From assembly GCA_019638235.1 (NCBI GenBank), contig JAHBUE010000002.1, positions 310,001 through 374,000 on the forward strand: DNA of 64,000 nucleotides, in the 5' to 3' direction. Positions 1 through 9,090 of the stretch are shown piece after piece. How positions within the stretch are numbered: position 1 is the stretch's first letter; the number at the start of each line of letters is the position of its first letter. The DNA is from Cyclobacteriaceae bacterium (lineage in GTDB: Bacteria > Bacteroidota > Bacteroidia > Cytophagales > Cyclobacteriaceae). The notes under the pieces were generated by a model. It did no database searches, had not been told where the DNA came from, and was given only the letters and a program-made list of their open reading frames with translations. The position numbers and the translations under genes were made by a program.

Positions 1-413
1 TACGCAAAACCTTGTTGGAAAACTGCAACCTGCATACCGTGTTGGATTTGCCGGGTGGCACCTTTACCGGTGCAGGCGTAAAAACCGTGGTGTTGTTTTT
101 TGAAAAAGGCAAACCCACACGCAACGTTTGGTATTACCAGTTAAACCTCGACCGCAATTTGGGTAAAACCAACCCACTCAATGAAAACGACTTGGCAGAA
201 TTTGTTGAACTGCAAAAAACCTTTGCCGATAGCGAAAACTCTTGGACAGTCAATTTAAAAGACATTGACCAAAGCACCTTTGATTTAAGCGTAAAGAACC
301 CGAATAAAAAAGAAGAAGTAACGCTACGCCAACCGCAAGCCATTTTGGAAGAAATGAAAGCATTGGATGAAGAAAGTGCCGAAATACTAAACTCAATTTT
401 GGAACTGATATGA
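1..413 (+). CDS. hsdM: Type I restriction-modification DNA methyltransferase subunit M, 3' end only
   Basis: Only the last ~137 codons lie in the window; the reading frame is open from the first base (first full codon at position 3), so the gene starts upstream. The stretch VLDLPGGTFTGAGVKT followed by VLFFEKG is the conserved C-terminal part of the HsdM N6-adenine methyltransferase fold; the NPPF catalytic motif must lie off the left edge. HsdM binds S-adenosylmethionine and, with HsdS, methylates the host recognition sequence; with HsdR it forms the restriction complex. Its stop overlaps the hsdS start in an ATGA, which argues for translational coupling within one operon. Confidence 0.93.
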   Translation, partial: RKTLLENCNLHTVLDLPGGTFTGAGVKTVVLFFEKGKPTRNVWYYQLNLDRNLGKTNPLNENDLAEFVELQKTFADSENSWTVNLKDIDQSTFDLSVKNPNKKEEVTLRQPQAILEEMKALDEESAEILNSILELI

Positions 414-1636
414 GGCAAGAACAACTAATTAACTTGCCAATTGAATGGAAAAGAGGCAATGGACTAAGAAAATCTGATTTGTATGATGAAGGCAAGTATA
501 AATGTATTTTATATGGTGAGTTATACACTAAGCATAAAAATGCTCTAATTGAAAATAGAGAACTTTCAAGAACAAACAAGACAGGAGCATTTTACTCTAA
601 AAAAGGAGATATTTTAGTTCCTGGCACCTCAACTGCCTCAAAAAAAGATATGCTTCTTGCTCGTGAAATTGACGAGGACGGTGTTATTTTGGGTGGAGAC
701 ATTAATGTAATTAGACCCAAACAAGGTCTTTTTGCTAAAAAGTATTTGCCTTATTTTTTTGATACATTTTCTGCATATGACCAATTAGATAGATACATAA
801 CAGGAGCAACAGGGATAATACATATATCAAATACAGGATTAAAAAAATTAAAAGTCCCTTTACCTTCCTACCAAGAACAACAACGTATTGTTTCCATATT
901 AGATGAAGCCTTTGCCGCCATTGCCAAGGCAAAAGCCAATGCCGAACAAAACCTCAAAAACGCCAAAGAACTTTTTGAAAGCTATTTGCAGGGGGTGTTT
1001 GAGAATGGGAAGTGGGAAACAAAAAAGTGGGGTGAACTTTGCGACTTTGTTCGTGGACCTTTCGGTGGTAGCTTAAAAAAGAATGTATTCAAAGAAAGTG
1101 GTTATGTGGTTTATGAACAGAAACACGCCATACACGACCATTTTAATCAATTACGTTACTTCATTGATGAAGAAAAATTCAATGAAATGAAACGATTTGA
1201 AGTATTCCCAGGCGATATAATTATGAGTTGTTCAGGAGTTACTTTAGGTCGAGTTGCTGTAGTTCCTGATGGTATTCCCAAAGGCATTATTAATCAAGCA
1301 TTATTAAAGCTCACTCCAAAGAAGAATGTAAATGTTCACTTCATTAAGCATTGGTTGCGTAGCAGTATTTTTCAAAAAATAATTTTTGATTTTTCGGGTG
1401 GAGCAGCTATTCCAAATGTTCCATCTGCAAAAATTTTGAAAGACATAAAAATTCCTTGTCCAAGTTTAAAAGAACAGGAAAGAATTGTAATGGAAATTGA
1501 AATCGTATTGAACGAATCCAAAAGACTTGAAGGAATTTACCAAAGAAAAATTGATGATTTAGAAGAACTGAAAAAATCAATTTTGCAAAAGGCGTTTGCA
1601 GGAGAATTGAAAACTGAAAAAGCGGTTGCAGTATGA
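410..1636 (+). CDS. hsdS: Type I restriction-modification specificity subunit S
   Basis: 408 residues, the usual HsdS size. Two variable target-recognition domains (about residues 1-150 and 205-350) are each followed by a conserved helical spacer: LPSYQEQQRIVSILDEAF near residue 160 and SLKEQERIVMEIE near 360, the latter ending in the typical LKKSILQKAFAGEL. The protein sets the DNA sequence recognised by the M and R subunits. The ATG overlaps the hsdM stop (ATGA), and its own stop overlaps the next start in the same way. I saw no flanking inverted repeats or silent hsdS cassettes that would suggest phase-variable specificity. Confidence 0.95.
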   Translation: MRQEQLINLPIEWKRGNGLRKSDLYDEGKYKCILYGELYTKHKNALIENRELSRTNKTGAFYSKKGDILVPGTSTASKKDMLLAREIDEDGVILGGDINVIRPKQGLFAKKYLPYFFDTFSAYDQLDRYITGATGIIHISNTGLKKLKVPLPSYQEQQRIVSILDEAFAAIAKAKANAEQNLKNAKELFESYLQGVFENGKWETKKWGELCDFVRGPFGGSLKKNVFKESGYVVYEQKHAIHDHFNQLRYFIDEEKFNEMKRFEVFPGDIIMSCSGVTLGRVAVVPDGIPKGIINQALLKLTPKKNVNVHFIKHWLRSSIFQKIIFDFSGGAAIPNVPSAKILKDIKIPCPSLKEQERIVMEIEIVLNESKRLEGIYQRKIDDLEELKKSILQKAFAGELKTEKAVAV

Positions 1637-3663
1637 AAAAGATAGACCTACATCTACATACAAAGCCATCACAATACAGTGATTCAGCATTTATATTTAG
1701 CCTTCCAAAGCTAAAAGAGTATGTTGAAAAGTTAGCTATTGATTGCATCGCTGTTACCAATCACAACTTATTTGATTTACCTCAATTCAATCAGATTTCA
1801 GCAGAACTTGGAATAAAAGTTTTGCCAGGAATAGAAATAAATTTAGAGAAAGGTCATTTGCTTTTGATTTCAGAAAATTCGGAACTCGAAGACTTTGAAG
1901 CAAATTGCAACCAAATTGAAAGTCTAATTACAAATGAATCAGAATTTATTTCAGTTCAAAAGCTAAAAGAAATCTTCGTTGACCTAAGCAGATATCTTTT
2001 GATTCCGCATTATGACAAAACTCCGATTATTCGACCTGAAATTATAGAACAACTAAAGCCGCATATTACATCAGGAGAAGTAACCAGTGCAAAAAAATTC
2101 AAATATTGTTTGAAAGATGCCAACAGCCTAATTCCTGTATTATTTAGTGATTTGAGATTTACAGACCATATGACTGCATTCTCACCACGCCAAACATTTA
2201 TTGATATTGATGACACTTCATTAAGAGCAATAAAAACGTGCTTAATGGACAAACACAAAGTTTTTCTACATCACACAGAAGGACATCGGTTCTTTCAGAT
2301 TTTTGAAAATGGTCAAAAACTTTCAACAGGTTTAAATGTAATTTTAGGTGAAAGGTCATCAGGCAAAACCTTTACACTTAAAACAATTTCTGCTATGTAT
2401 GACAATGTCAAACACATCAAGCAATTTGAGCTATTGGAAACGGATGAAGAAAGAGACAAAAAGAAATTTGATGAATTGCTTACTACTAAACAAAGCAGTG
2501 TTTCAGAACAATTTTTAAAAGAGTTCAAAGAAGTTGTAGAAGATGTTTCAAAAATTGACAGAAAAGAAAATGAAAAACGAATTGAAAGTTACTTAACCTC
2601 TCTGTTAAAGGTTGCAGCAGAAGAAGAGAAAAAAGATGTTTACTCAAAATGCACTCTGTTTAATGAGAGCAAGTTCATTGAAACAAGCAACGATACATTA
2701 AAGCAATTAGTAACTGCAACCGAATTACTTATTGAGAATACACAATACAGAACTCTAATAGATAGCCGCATTTCTAAAAAGGTGTTGCAAGAGTTAGTTG
2801 TTGATTTAATGAAAAAATATGAAGAAGTGCAAGAGAAAAACTTGAAAGTAAGGTGGGTAAATTCTCTTGTTGTTAATATTCAAAAGGAGTTGCAATCATC
2901 TACAGCATCAGAACATATTAAAGATGTTGACTTCTATACGATTCTTCTTGAAAATGATAAGCTAAGGAAGTTTGAAAATATCGCAACTCAAATTAAGAGA
3001 GAAAAAGTAATTGAACAAACAGATGTTCGTAGGTTTAAGATTGTAGCATCAACGAGAAGATTTAACGGAGCACAAGAGCTAAAAAACAAAAGCGGCATTC
3101 AACAAACCGCTTTCAGTATTGCTTATCCACTATACGATTCTCCTATTCAATATTTGGATGAACTAAAGAAAATGGAGCGGATACCAGAGACTGAATTTTA
3201 TAAATATTTTGTAGATGTCAGTTATCGGATATTGAATGAATTTGATGCAGAAATATCAGGTGGAGAAAGGTCAGAATTTAATCTACTTGAAAAAATTCAA
3301 AATGCTCATCATTTTGATTTGCTTTTAGTGGATGAACCCGAATCATCATTTGATAATTTGTTTTTAAAAAATGAAGTGAATGAACAAATCAGGCAAATTT
3401 CAAAGACAGTTCCTGTAATTGTGGTTACCCACAATAACACTGTAGGGGCATCTATTAAGCCTGATTATATTCTCTACACAAAGAAGGAAATTGTTGGTAG
3501 CAAAGCAGTTTATAAAGTTTTTTCAGGTAATCCTGCTGACCCAATACTAAAATCTATAGATGGCGAAGAAATTAATAATTATAACATAATGCTGAATTGC
3601 CTTGAAGCAGGTGATTCAGCATACATTGAAAGAAAACAGTCCTATGATATACTTAAAAATTGA
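1633..3663 (+). CDS. PHP-domain / ABC-SMC-like ATPase embedded in the hsd operon
   Basis: 676 residues with two modules. The N-terminal ~200 residues are a PHP-type metallo-phosphoesterase domain: HLH at 7-9, TNH ending at H44, GIE with E68, H75, H126, and D173 with H179, so most predicted metal ligands are present (the usual TDH is TNH here). The rest is an ABC/SMC-like ATPase: P-loop GERSSGKT at 239-246, a coiled-coil-rich insert, ISGGE signature near 541-545, Walker B LLLVDEPE with D567 and E568, and a switch His at 600 (VVTHNN). The start overlaps the hsdS stop (ATGA), so it is expressed with the restriction system. By analogy with nuclease-ATPase guards linked to type I systems (for example PrrC beside EcoprrI) it may be an effector acting when restriction is challenged; that role is inference. 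Confidence 0.8.
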   Translation: MKKIDLHLHTKPSQYSDSAFIFSLPKLKEYVEKLAIDCIAVTNHNLFDLPQFNQISAELGIKVLPGIEINLEKGHLLLISENSELEDFEANCNQIESLITNESEFISVQKLKEIFVDLSRYLLIPHYDKTPIIRPEIIEQLKPHITSGEVTSAKKFKYCLKDANSLIPVLFSDLRFTDHMTAFSPRQTFIDIDDTSLRAIKTCLMDKHKVFLHHTEGHRFFQIFENGQKLSTGLNVILGERSSGKTFTLKTISAMYDNVKHIKQFELLETDEERDKKKFDELLTTKQSSVSEQFLKEFKEVVEDVSKIDRKENEKRIESYLTSLLKVAAEEEKKDVYSKCTLFNESKFIETSNDTLKQLVTATELLIENTQYRTLIDSRISKKVLQELVVDLMKKYEEVQEKNLKVRWVNSLVVNIQKELQSSTASEHIKDVDFYTILLENDKLRKFENIATQIKREKVIEQTDVRRFKIVASTRRFNGAQELKNKSGIQQTAFSIAYPLYDSPIQYLDELKKMERIPETEFYKYFVDVSYRILNEFDAEISGGERSEFNLLEKIQNAHHFDLLLVDEPESSFDNLFLKNEVNEQIRQISKTVPVIVVTHNNTVGASIKPDYILYTKKEIVGSKAVYKVFSGNPADPILKSIDGEEINNYNIMLNCLEAGDSAYIERKQSYDILKN

Positions 3664-3958
3664 AAACGGTAAAGGTTACTTCTTCAAAGAACCTGACCAG
3701 TGGATTGAAATAGACCAAATTGGTAAAGAAGATTTGTTGACTTTACTCGATAAAGCAATTACTGATGATTTTGAAATGAATGATTATGATGCAGGCTTGT
3801 TGCAGAATAAAGCACACCAAATCATTTACAAACACCTTTTTCAAAAGTTCAATGAGTTAGTTGAAAATAAAAGTCGCTTCAAAGATGAAAGCGAACAGCT
3901 TTACAAAAGTGCAATAGAAAAATACACAGAAGCCATTCAAGAAAGTGGTGATGTTTAA
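3644..3958 (+). CDS. Small acidic protein between PHP-ATPase and hsdR, function unknown
   Basis: Start chosen at the ATG giving MIYLKIENGKGYFF (104 residues, 20-bp overlap with the ATPase gene) rather than an upstream TTG that would add 14 residues. The protein is strongly acidic with an N-terminal beta-rich half (YFFKEPDQWIEIDQIGKED) and a helical C-terminal half rich in K, E and Q. No family recognised. The overlap with the ATPase gene upstream and the 11-bp gap to hsdR downstream mean it belongs to the operon. It could be a partner or inhibitor of the PHP-ATPase, or an antirestriction-type regulator; nothing in the sequence decides this. Confidence 0.75.
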   Translation: MIYLKIENGKGYFFKEPDQWIEIDQIGKEDLLTLLDKAITDDFEMNDYDAGLLQNKAHQIIYKHLFQKFNELVENKSRFKDESEQLYKSAIEKYTEAIQESGDV

Positions 3959-3969
3959 ACGAATATAAA

Positions 3970-6300
3970 ATGAACGAAGCAGAAACAAGAGCAGAACTCA
4001 TAGACCCCAAGCTAAAGGCTTGCGGTTGGAGCGTTGTGGAAGGCTCTAAAGTCCTTCGTGAATACAACATAACGGCAGGTAAAATTCAAACAGGCGGTGG
4101 CAGAGGCAGACGTGAAATTGCCGATTATGTGTTGGTTTACAAAGGCATCAAGTTGGCTGTGGTAGAAGCCAAAAGTGATGAATTAGAGGTTGGCGAAGGC
4201 GTGATGCAAGCCAAAAAATACGCTCAAAAACTACAATTAGAAACCACATACAGCACCAACGGGAAAGCCATTTACCAAATCTGTATGAAAACAGGCGAAG
4301 AAGGTTTGGTAACAGACTTTCTAAGCCCTGAAGAACTTTGGAATAAAACCTTTGCCGAGCAAAACGATTGGAGAGAAAAATTTGCCAATGTTCCGTTTGA
4401 AGATAAAAGCGGAAGTTGGCAATTGAGATATTATCAGGAAATTGCCGTTCAACGCACCGTTGAAGCCATTGCCAACAGAAGCGAAAGAATTTTACTTACA
4501 CTCGCCACAGGAACAGGAAAAACGGCAATCGCTTTTCAAATTGCTTGGAAACTGTTTCAAACCCGTTGGAACTTGTCTGCAACAGGTTCAGACTACGTTC
4601 CGAGAAGACCAAGAATTTTATTTTTAGCCGATAGAAACATATTAGCCGACCAGGCTTACAACTCCTTTTCGGCATTTCCCGAAGATGCTTTGGTGCGGAT
4701 AAAACCCAACGAGATAAAGAAAAGCGGAAAAGTGCCAACCAACGGCAGTATTTTCTTTACCATTTTTCAAACCTTTATGAGTGGCACGGATGCAGAAGGA
4801 AAAGCTGCACCCTACTTTGGAGAATATCCAGCCGACTATTTTGATTTCATCATCATTGATGAGTGCCACCGTGGCGGAGCAAATGACGAAAGCAATTGGC
4901 GAAGCATTTTAGAGTATTTCAGTCCGGCAGTGCAATTGGGTTTAACCGCCACACCCAAGCGAAAAGATAATGTGGACACTTACAAATATTTTGACGAACC
5001 AGTTTACATCTATTCGCTAAAAGAAGGCATTAACGATGGTTTCCTAACGCCATTCAAAGTAAAACGCATCAAAACTACTTTGGACGATTACCGCTACACT
5101 TCAGACGACACGATTGTAGAAGGAGAAATTGAAGAAGGCAAACTCTATGAAGAAAAGGACTTTAACCGCACCATTGAAATTGTAGAACGAGAAGCCAAGC
5201 GGGTAAATATCTTTTTAGATGAAGCCAACCAAAACGAAAAGGCAATAATCTTTTGTGCCAATCAAGCACACGCAGCATTGATAAGAGATTTGGTAAACCA
5301 AAACGCCAAGAGTAAAGACCCGTTTTATTGTGTTCGTGTTACCGCCAATGACGGAGAAGAAGGAGAAAGATTGTTGCGAGAATTTCAGGACAACGAAAAA
5401 ACAATCCCAACCATTCTCACCACTTCGCAAAAACTCTCCACGGGAGTTGATGCAAGAAACATTCGGAATATCGTTATGCTTCGCCCGGTCAATTCAATGA
5501 TTGAGTTTAAACAAATCGTTGGTCGTGGCACACGCTTATTTGACGGCAAAGAGTTTTTTACCATTTACGACTTTGTAGATGCCTACAAACACTTTTCAGA
5601 CCCTGAATGGGACGGAGAACCTTTGGAAGAAGAACCAAGCGGAGTAAAAGAACCAAAAGGCGAATATAAACCAAGAGAGCCTAAAGAACCGACTGAAACC
5701 GAACGAAAGCAGAAAATCAAAATCAAATTGCGAAACGGAAAAGAAAGAGAAATACAATCAATGATTTCTACTTCGTTTTGGAGTGCGGACGGTAAACCGA
5801 TTTCAGCAGAAGAATTTTTGAATAATCTGTTTGGTGAGTTGCCTAAACTTTTCAAAGACGAAGAAGAATTGCGGAAACTTTGGAGCAATCCAATGACAAG
5901 AAAAGTTTTACTCGAAAATTTAGATGCAGCAGGTTTTCCGAAAGACGATTTACTGACTTTACAAAAGTTGGTAGATATGGAAAAAAGCGATTTGTATGAT
6001 GTGTTGGAATACGTTTTCAATGGCGACTATATCGCAATGACAAGAGAAGCCAGAGCCAAAGCTGCCGAAGCGACAATCTTTGCTTTACTCAACGACAAGC
6101 AGAAAGAGTTTATCACTTTCGTTTTGAGCAAATACATTGAAACAGGTGTGGACGAACTCGACCAAGAGAAATTACCAATCTTGCTGACAAACAAGTATCA
6201 ATCTTTGGAAGATGCAAAAGAAATTTTGGGAGACGTGGCAAATATCAGCCGACTGTTCATAGAATTTCAAGAACATCTCTACAAACAGAAAGCAGCGTAA
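3970..6300 (+). CDS. hsdR: Type I restriction endonuclease subunit R
   Basis: 776 residues, normal for the shorter HsdR branch. N-terminal PD-(D/E)xK nuclease: D52, then E66-A-K68 in VVEAKS. Superfamily 2 helicase motor: motif I TGTGKT with K184, motif II DECH at 297-300, motif III-like LTATPKR near 325-331, and motif VI GRGTR at 518-522. A C-terminal helical domain of about 150 residues should contact the M subunits. The motor translocates DNA from unmethylated sites and the nuclease cuts at a distance. It is the last gene of the hsd operon; composition is less AT-rich than the PHP-ATPase gene before it. Confidence 0.96.
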   Translation: MNEAETRAELIDPKLKACGWSVVEGSKVLREYNITAGKIQTGGGRGRREIADYVLVYKGIKLAVVEAKSDELEVGEGVMQAKKYAQKLQLETTYSTNGKAIYQICMKTGEEGLVTDFLSPEELWNKTFAEQNDWREKFANVPFEDKSGSWQLRYYQEIAVQRTVEAIANRSERILLTLATGTGKTAIAFQIAWKLFQTRWNLSATGSDYVPRRPRILFLADRNILADQAYNSFSAFPEDALVRIKPNEIKKSGKVPTNGSIFFTIFQTFMSGTDAEGKAAPYFGEYPADYFDFIIIDECHRGGANDESNWRSILEYFSPAVQLGLTATPKRKDNVDTYKYFDEPVYIYSLKEGINDGFLTPFKVKRIKTTLDDYRYTSDDTIVEGEIEEGKLYEEKDFNRTIEIVEREAKRVNIFLDEANQNEKAIIFCANQAHAALIRDLVNQNAKSKDPFYCVRVTANDGEEGERLLREFQDNEKTIPTILTTSQKLSTGVDARNIRNIVMLRPVNSMIEFKQIVGRGTRLFDGKEFFTIYDFVDAYKHFSDPEWDGEPLEEEPSGVKEPKGEYKPREPKEPTETERKQKIKIKLRNGKEREIQSMISTSFWSADGKPISAEEFLNNLFGELPKLFKDEEELRKLWSNPMTRKVLLENLDAAGFPKDDLLTLQKLVDMEKSDLYDVLEYVFNGDYIAMTREARAKAAEATIFALLNDKQKEFITFVLSKYIETGVDELDQEKLPILLTNKYQSLEDAKEILGDVANISRLFIEFQEHLYKQKAA

Positions 6301-6721
6301 TGACAGGTCAACAAACACATACAGCCAAAACACAGCAGTCATACACATTGGCAAGCCGCACAAGCCAACGCACAGACCAAAGCTTGCCAAAGAGTATGCC
6401 TGCTCCAACGCAAGAGAAAATTCAAAATATTTTTTCCTACCCTTCAAAAAAAATTAAAACACCCGACACGCAAGCCGACACAAAAAAGACACGGAAACTC
6501 AATAACGACAATGGTTTACAAGCACGGACGACAAGAACCACTGGCTATAACACGGTATTGCCAAAATGGCGGCAGAAGTGCTACTATGAAACATTTGTGC
6601 TAAATTCAACAACAGTAATTCTATTGAACTTTAGTGCTACTAATCCGCCACTTCGGCAATACCCAAACCGTTGGCAGCCATAGCAAAACAGAAAACATAA
6701 TACATAAACAAATTTAACAAG
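6301..6721 (+). other. Gene-free spacer after hsdR
   Basis: A reading frame of 127 codons spans most of this stretch, but its product is a low-complexity run rich in T, Q, K and N with no domain, so I treat it as non-coding. The first part is CA-rich simple sequence with an 8-bp inverted repeat (TTGGCAAG at 6348-6355 and its complement at 6383-6390). The second part holds the large foldable element described separately at 6541-6683. The next gene starts at 6722. Confidence 0.6.
6541..6683. repeat. Large imperfect palindrome (attC-like shape or dispersed Bacteroidota repeat)
   Basis: Nested complementary arms are visible: TGGCT (6542-6546) with AGCCA (6676-6680), AAC (6549-6551) with GTT (6670-6672), GGTATTGCC (6554-6562) with GGCAATACC (6655-6663), TGGCGG (6567-6572) with CCGCCA (6645-6650), and TTCAA (6605-6609) with TTGAA (6624-6628). 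A 10-base direct repeat AGTGCTACTA occurs at 6577-6586 and 6633-6642. The terminal AAC/GTT pair and bulged arms recall an integron attC site, but the R-box consensus fits poorly and no integrase is present, so the identity is open. Confidence 0.5.
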
Positions 6722-7828
6722 ATGAACTTAAAATTTTTAATCCTTTTATTTTGCTTATCAGCAACTATTCATTTGATTTTCGCTCAACAAAATGACGAGT
6801 TGAACGATGCTAATTTTTCAGCATACAACAATTTTGACTTTGTTGCCGGAAAAAAGATTCTCTTTTATGATGACTTTTCAAATGCTTTGACAAAATGGAA
6901 AGTTATTGAATATGATGCTGCCGATGATGTGGAATCGCCCGGTGTGAAAAACATTACCAATGATGAATCTTTCTGGTTTAAAGTGCCAAGAAAAGGTTTG
7001 TTCTTTCCGTTAAATAGCAAAACATTACCCGAAGAGTTTTCCATAGAGTTCGATATGTGGGCAGATGTGGATAGAATGAGTGAAATGGAAAGCGGACTAC
7101 TTGTGATTTTTGTGAGCAACACGAAAAACAGAGAAGAATATAATATTCATTTTGATGAAAACCCGCAGATTCAGTTAGACATTCACCCGTCTCAGGAGTT
7201 GCTTTATTGTATTGCTTCAAAAGAAAATACCGATGAGCGCGTATTGATAAGAAAAGATTTAAAAAACGGTTGGCGAGCCGGTAAAACGCACCGCATATCA
7301 ATTTCACGCAACAAAACACACATTAAATTATACGTTGACGAAAAGAAATTTATTGACTTGCCTGACGGGCTACCAAAGAAAGGAACGTATACGCTTATCC
7401 TAAGCACTAATATGTGGGGAGATGGGTTATATTTTACAAACTTCAAATTAGCAGAAGGACTTGAACAGCCAACCAAATTAGACAGTGAAGGTAAATTCGT
7501 AACAAATGCTATTTACTTTAACGTAAACTCATCTCAACTAAAGCCGGAATCCTGGGCCGCTTTAAATCAGGCGGCAACAGTCATAAAATCTACACAAGGA
7601 AAAATTACTATCATAGGACACACCGACAGCGATGGTAGTGATGATGCCAATCTTATTCTTTCAAAAAAGCGGGCAGAAGCCGTAAAGCAGGCATTGATTA
7701 AAAATTTTGATATTGATGCAGACAGGTTACTTACAGACGGCAAGGGCGAGGCAGTACCAATTGATACCAATAACACACCTGAAGGAAAAGCAAACAACCG
7801 TAGAGTAGAGTTTGTGCTGGCTAAATAG
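6722..7828 (+). CDS. Secreted OmpA-family protein with N-terminal beta-sandwich domain
   Basis: 368 residues. Signal peptide MNLKFLILLFCLSATIHLIFAQ. Residues ~35-240 read as a LamG/concanavalin-like jellyroll (an FYDDFSNALTKWKV start is typical of such domains in Bacteroidota). Residues ~255-368 are an OmpA C-terminal peptidoglycan-binding domain: IYFNVNSSQLKPESWAAL, IGHTDSDGSDDANLILSKKR, and the closing NRRVEF. The protein should sit in the periplasm or outer membrane attached to the cell wall. It stands alone, after the hsd locus and before a convergent gene; the terminator at 7897-7929 ends it. Confidence 0.85.
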   Translation: MNLKFLILLFCLSATIHLIFAQQNDELNDANFSAYNNFDFVAGKKILFYDDFSNALTKWKVIEYDAADDVESPGVKNITNDESFWFKVPRKGLFFPLNSKTLPEEFSIEFDMWADVDRMSEMESGLLVIFVSNTKNREEYNIHFDENPQIQLDIHPSQELLYCIASKENTDERVLIRKDLKNGWRAGKTHRISISRNKTHIKLYVDEKKFIDLPDGLPKKGTYTLILSTNMWGDGLYFTNFKLAEGLEQPTKLDSEGKFVTNAIYFNVNSSQLKPESWAALNQAATVIKSTQGKITIIGHTDSDGSDDANLILSKKRAEAVKQALIKNFDIDADRLLTDGKGEAVPIDTNNTPEGKANNRRVEFVLAK

Positions 7829-7896
7829 TAACTAAGGGGAATCAGCGGCTAAAGCGCAGAGCCTCTTGCGCTTAAATGCCCGTTCACGCTTACACC

Positions 7897-7929
7897 CCCT
7901 CAACGTCACTCGCCAGAGGACGTTGAGGG
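7897..7929. terminator. Bidirectional hairpin between convergent genes
   Basis: Perfect 11-bp stem, CCCTCAACGTC (7897-7907) with GACGTTGAGGG (7919-7929), loop of 11 nt. It lies between the OmpA-like gene (+) and paaE (-). No strong U-run follows on either strand, so termination strength is uncertain. Confidence 0.55.
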
Positions 7930-7945
7930 CTTGTTCCACCAAACA

Positions 7946-9070
7946 TCACCCAATCTCAATCACCACATCATCGGTAAGGGGGTGCCCTACGCAAGTAAGC
8001 ACATACCCCTCATCACGCTCCGACTGCGACAGGCCTTCTTCTTCATCTAATTTCACTTTGCCGCTCAGGGCTTTTCCGCGACAAGCGGTACACAAACCGC
8101 TTTGACAGGAAAAAGGAAGGTCAATGCCCTGGTCGAGTGCGGTTTCAAGAATGGTGCGGTCAGGCTCTACCATAACTTTGTACTCGTTACCATCGTAGCG
8201 GATAGTAACCTCGCGTGCTTTCTTCTCGTCTGCTTCGACAGGTGTAGCTTCCTGTTTCTTCTCTTTATCAATTGTGCCCTGTACGAAACTCTCTTTAAAT
8301 ATTTTTTCTTTTGGTATGTTATGCTGCGCCAGCAACGTATCCACGTTCTTCATCATGCCTTCGGGGCCGCACATCAGGTACGTGGTGTTGTCGATACCCC
8401 AATCCGGTATGCGCTCAAATAATTTTTTCAGCATGTCAGGGTTTAACAAACCCGAATACCCCTGCCAGTTCATGGGTGCGTTATCCAGCACATGAATTAC
8501 GTGCAAACGCCCCTGGTGGTTGGTTTCCCACGTTGCCAGTTCGTCTTTAAAAATAATACTGTCAATATCGCGGTTGCAATAAATCAACGACACCATGCTT
8601 TCGGGTTCCTGCGTAAGCAAGCTTTTAATAATCGACAGTATGGGCGTAATGCCCGAACCCCCTGCAAACAAAATGAGGTGACGCTTGCGTGCTTTATCAA
8701 ACTCGGTAGTAAACTGCCCCATAGGCTCCATAATCTTCAGCACATCGCCCGTTTTGAGGTTATCGGGCAGCCAGTTCGACATTAGCCCGTTGTCAACGCG
8801 CTTTACGGTAACGGCAAGATCTTCATCGGTAAACGGAGAGGAACATAACGAATACGCCCTTCGCACCTCTTTACCCTCAATGGGAACAATAAGCGTTAAA
8901 AACTGCCCTGATTTATATGTGATTTTCGGCTCGGGCTGTTGAAATACAATGCTGATGGCATCCTTTGTTTCGCGGATGATTTCTTTAACGGGCAGGTCGT
9001 GATACCGCGACCCGCTGGTTGTAGCGGGCGCCTCCTTCTTTGCACTTTTCTTAAAAAAGCTAAACGCCAT
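7946..9070 (-). CDS. paaE: 1,2-phenylacetyl-CoA epoxidase reductase subunit PaaE
   Basis: 374 residues with the order of the ferredoxin-NADP reductase/ferredoxin fusions: FAD-binding barrel with RAYS at 71-74, NAD(P)-binding domain with GGSGITP from 137 and CGPEGMM near 225, then a plant-type 2Fe-2S domain with Cys322, 327, 330 and 360 (C-x4-C-x2-C-x29-C). PaaE passes electrons from NADPH to the di-iron PaaA subunit. Length and layout match PaaE rather than a general FNR. The rest of the complex, paaABCD, is 31 kb away on the other strand, so this gene must be expressed separately. A lysine/alanine-rich N-terminus precedes the reductase domain. Confidence 0.9.
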   Translation of the reverse strand: MAFSFFKKSAKKEAPATTSGSRYHDLPVKEIIRETKDAISIVFQQPEPKITYKSGQFLTLIVPIEGKEVRRAYSLCSSPFTDEDLAVTVKRVDNGLMSNWLPDNLKTGDVLKIMEPMGQFTTEFDKARKRHLILFAGGSGITPILSIIKSLLTQEPESMVSLIYCNRDIDSIIFKDELATWETNHQGRLHVIHVLDNAPMNWQGYSGLLNPDMLKKLFERIPDWGIDNTTYLMCGPEGMMKNVDTLLAQHNIPKEKIFKESFVQGTIDKEKKQEATPVEADEKKAREVTIRYDGNEYKVMVEPDRTILETALDQGIDLPFSCQSGLCTACRGKALSGKVKLDEEEGLSQSERDEGYVLTCVGHPLTDDVVIEIG

Positions 9071-9090
9071 TTTTTGTTGATTTTAAGCGA

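Noticed and set aside
6300..6683. 127-codon frame following hsdR
   Set aside because: Product is low-complexity T/Q/K/N with no domain, and it runs through a palindromic element; it looks like an accidental open frame in CA-rich DNA.
6541..6683. Integron attC site
   Set aside because: The R'' and R' boxes do not meet the RYYYAAC/GTTRRRY consensus and no integrase gene is present, so I call it only attC-like.
8102..8785. Overlapping plus-strand frames inside paaE
   Set aside because: Shadow frames; the paaE reading frame carries the FAD, NADP and 2Fe-2S motifs.
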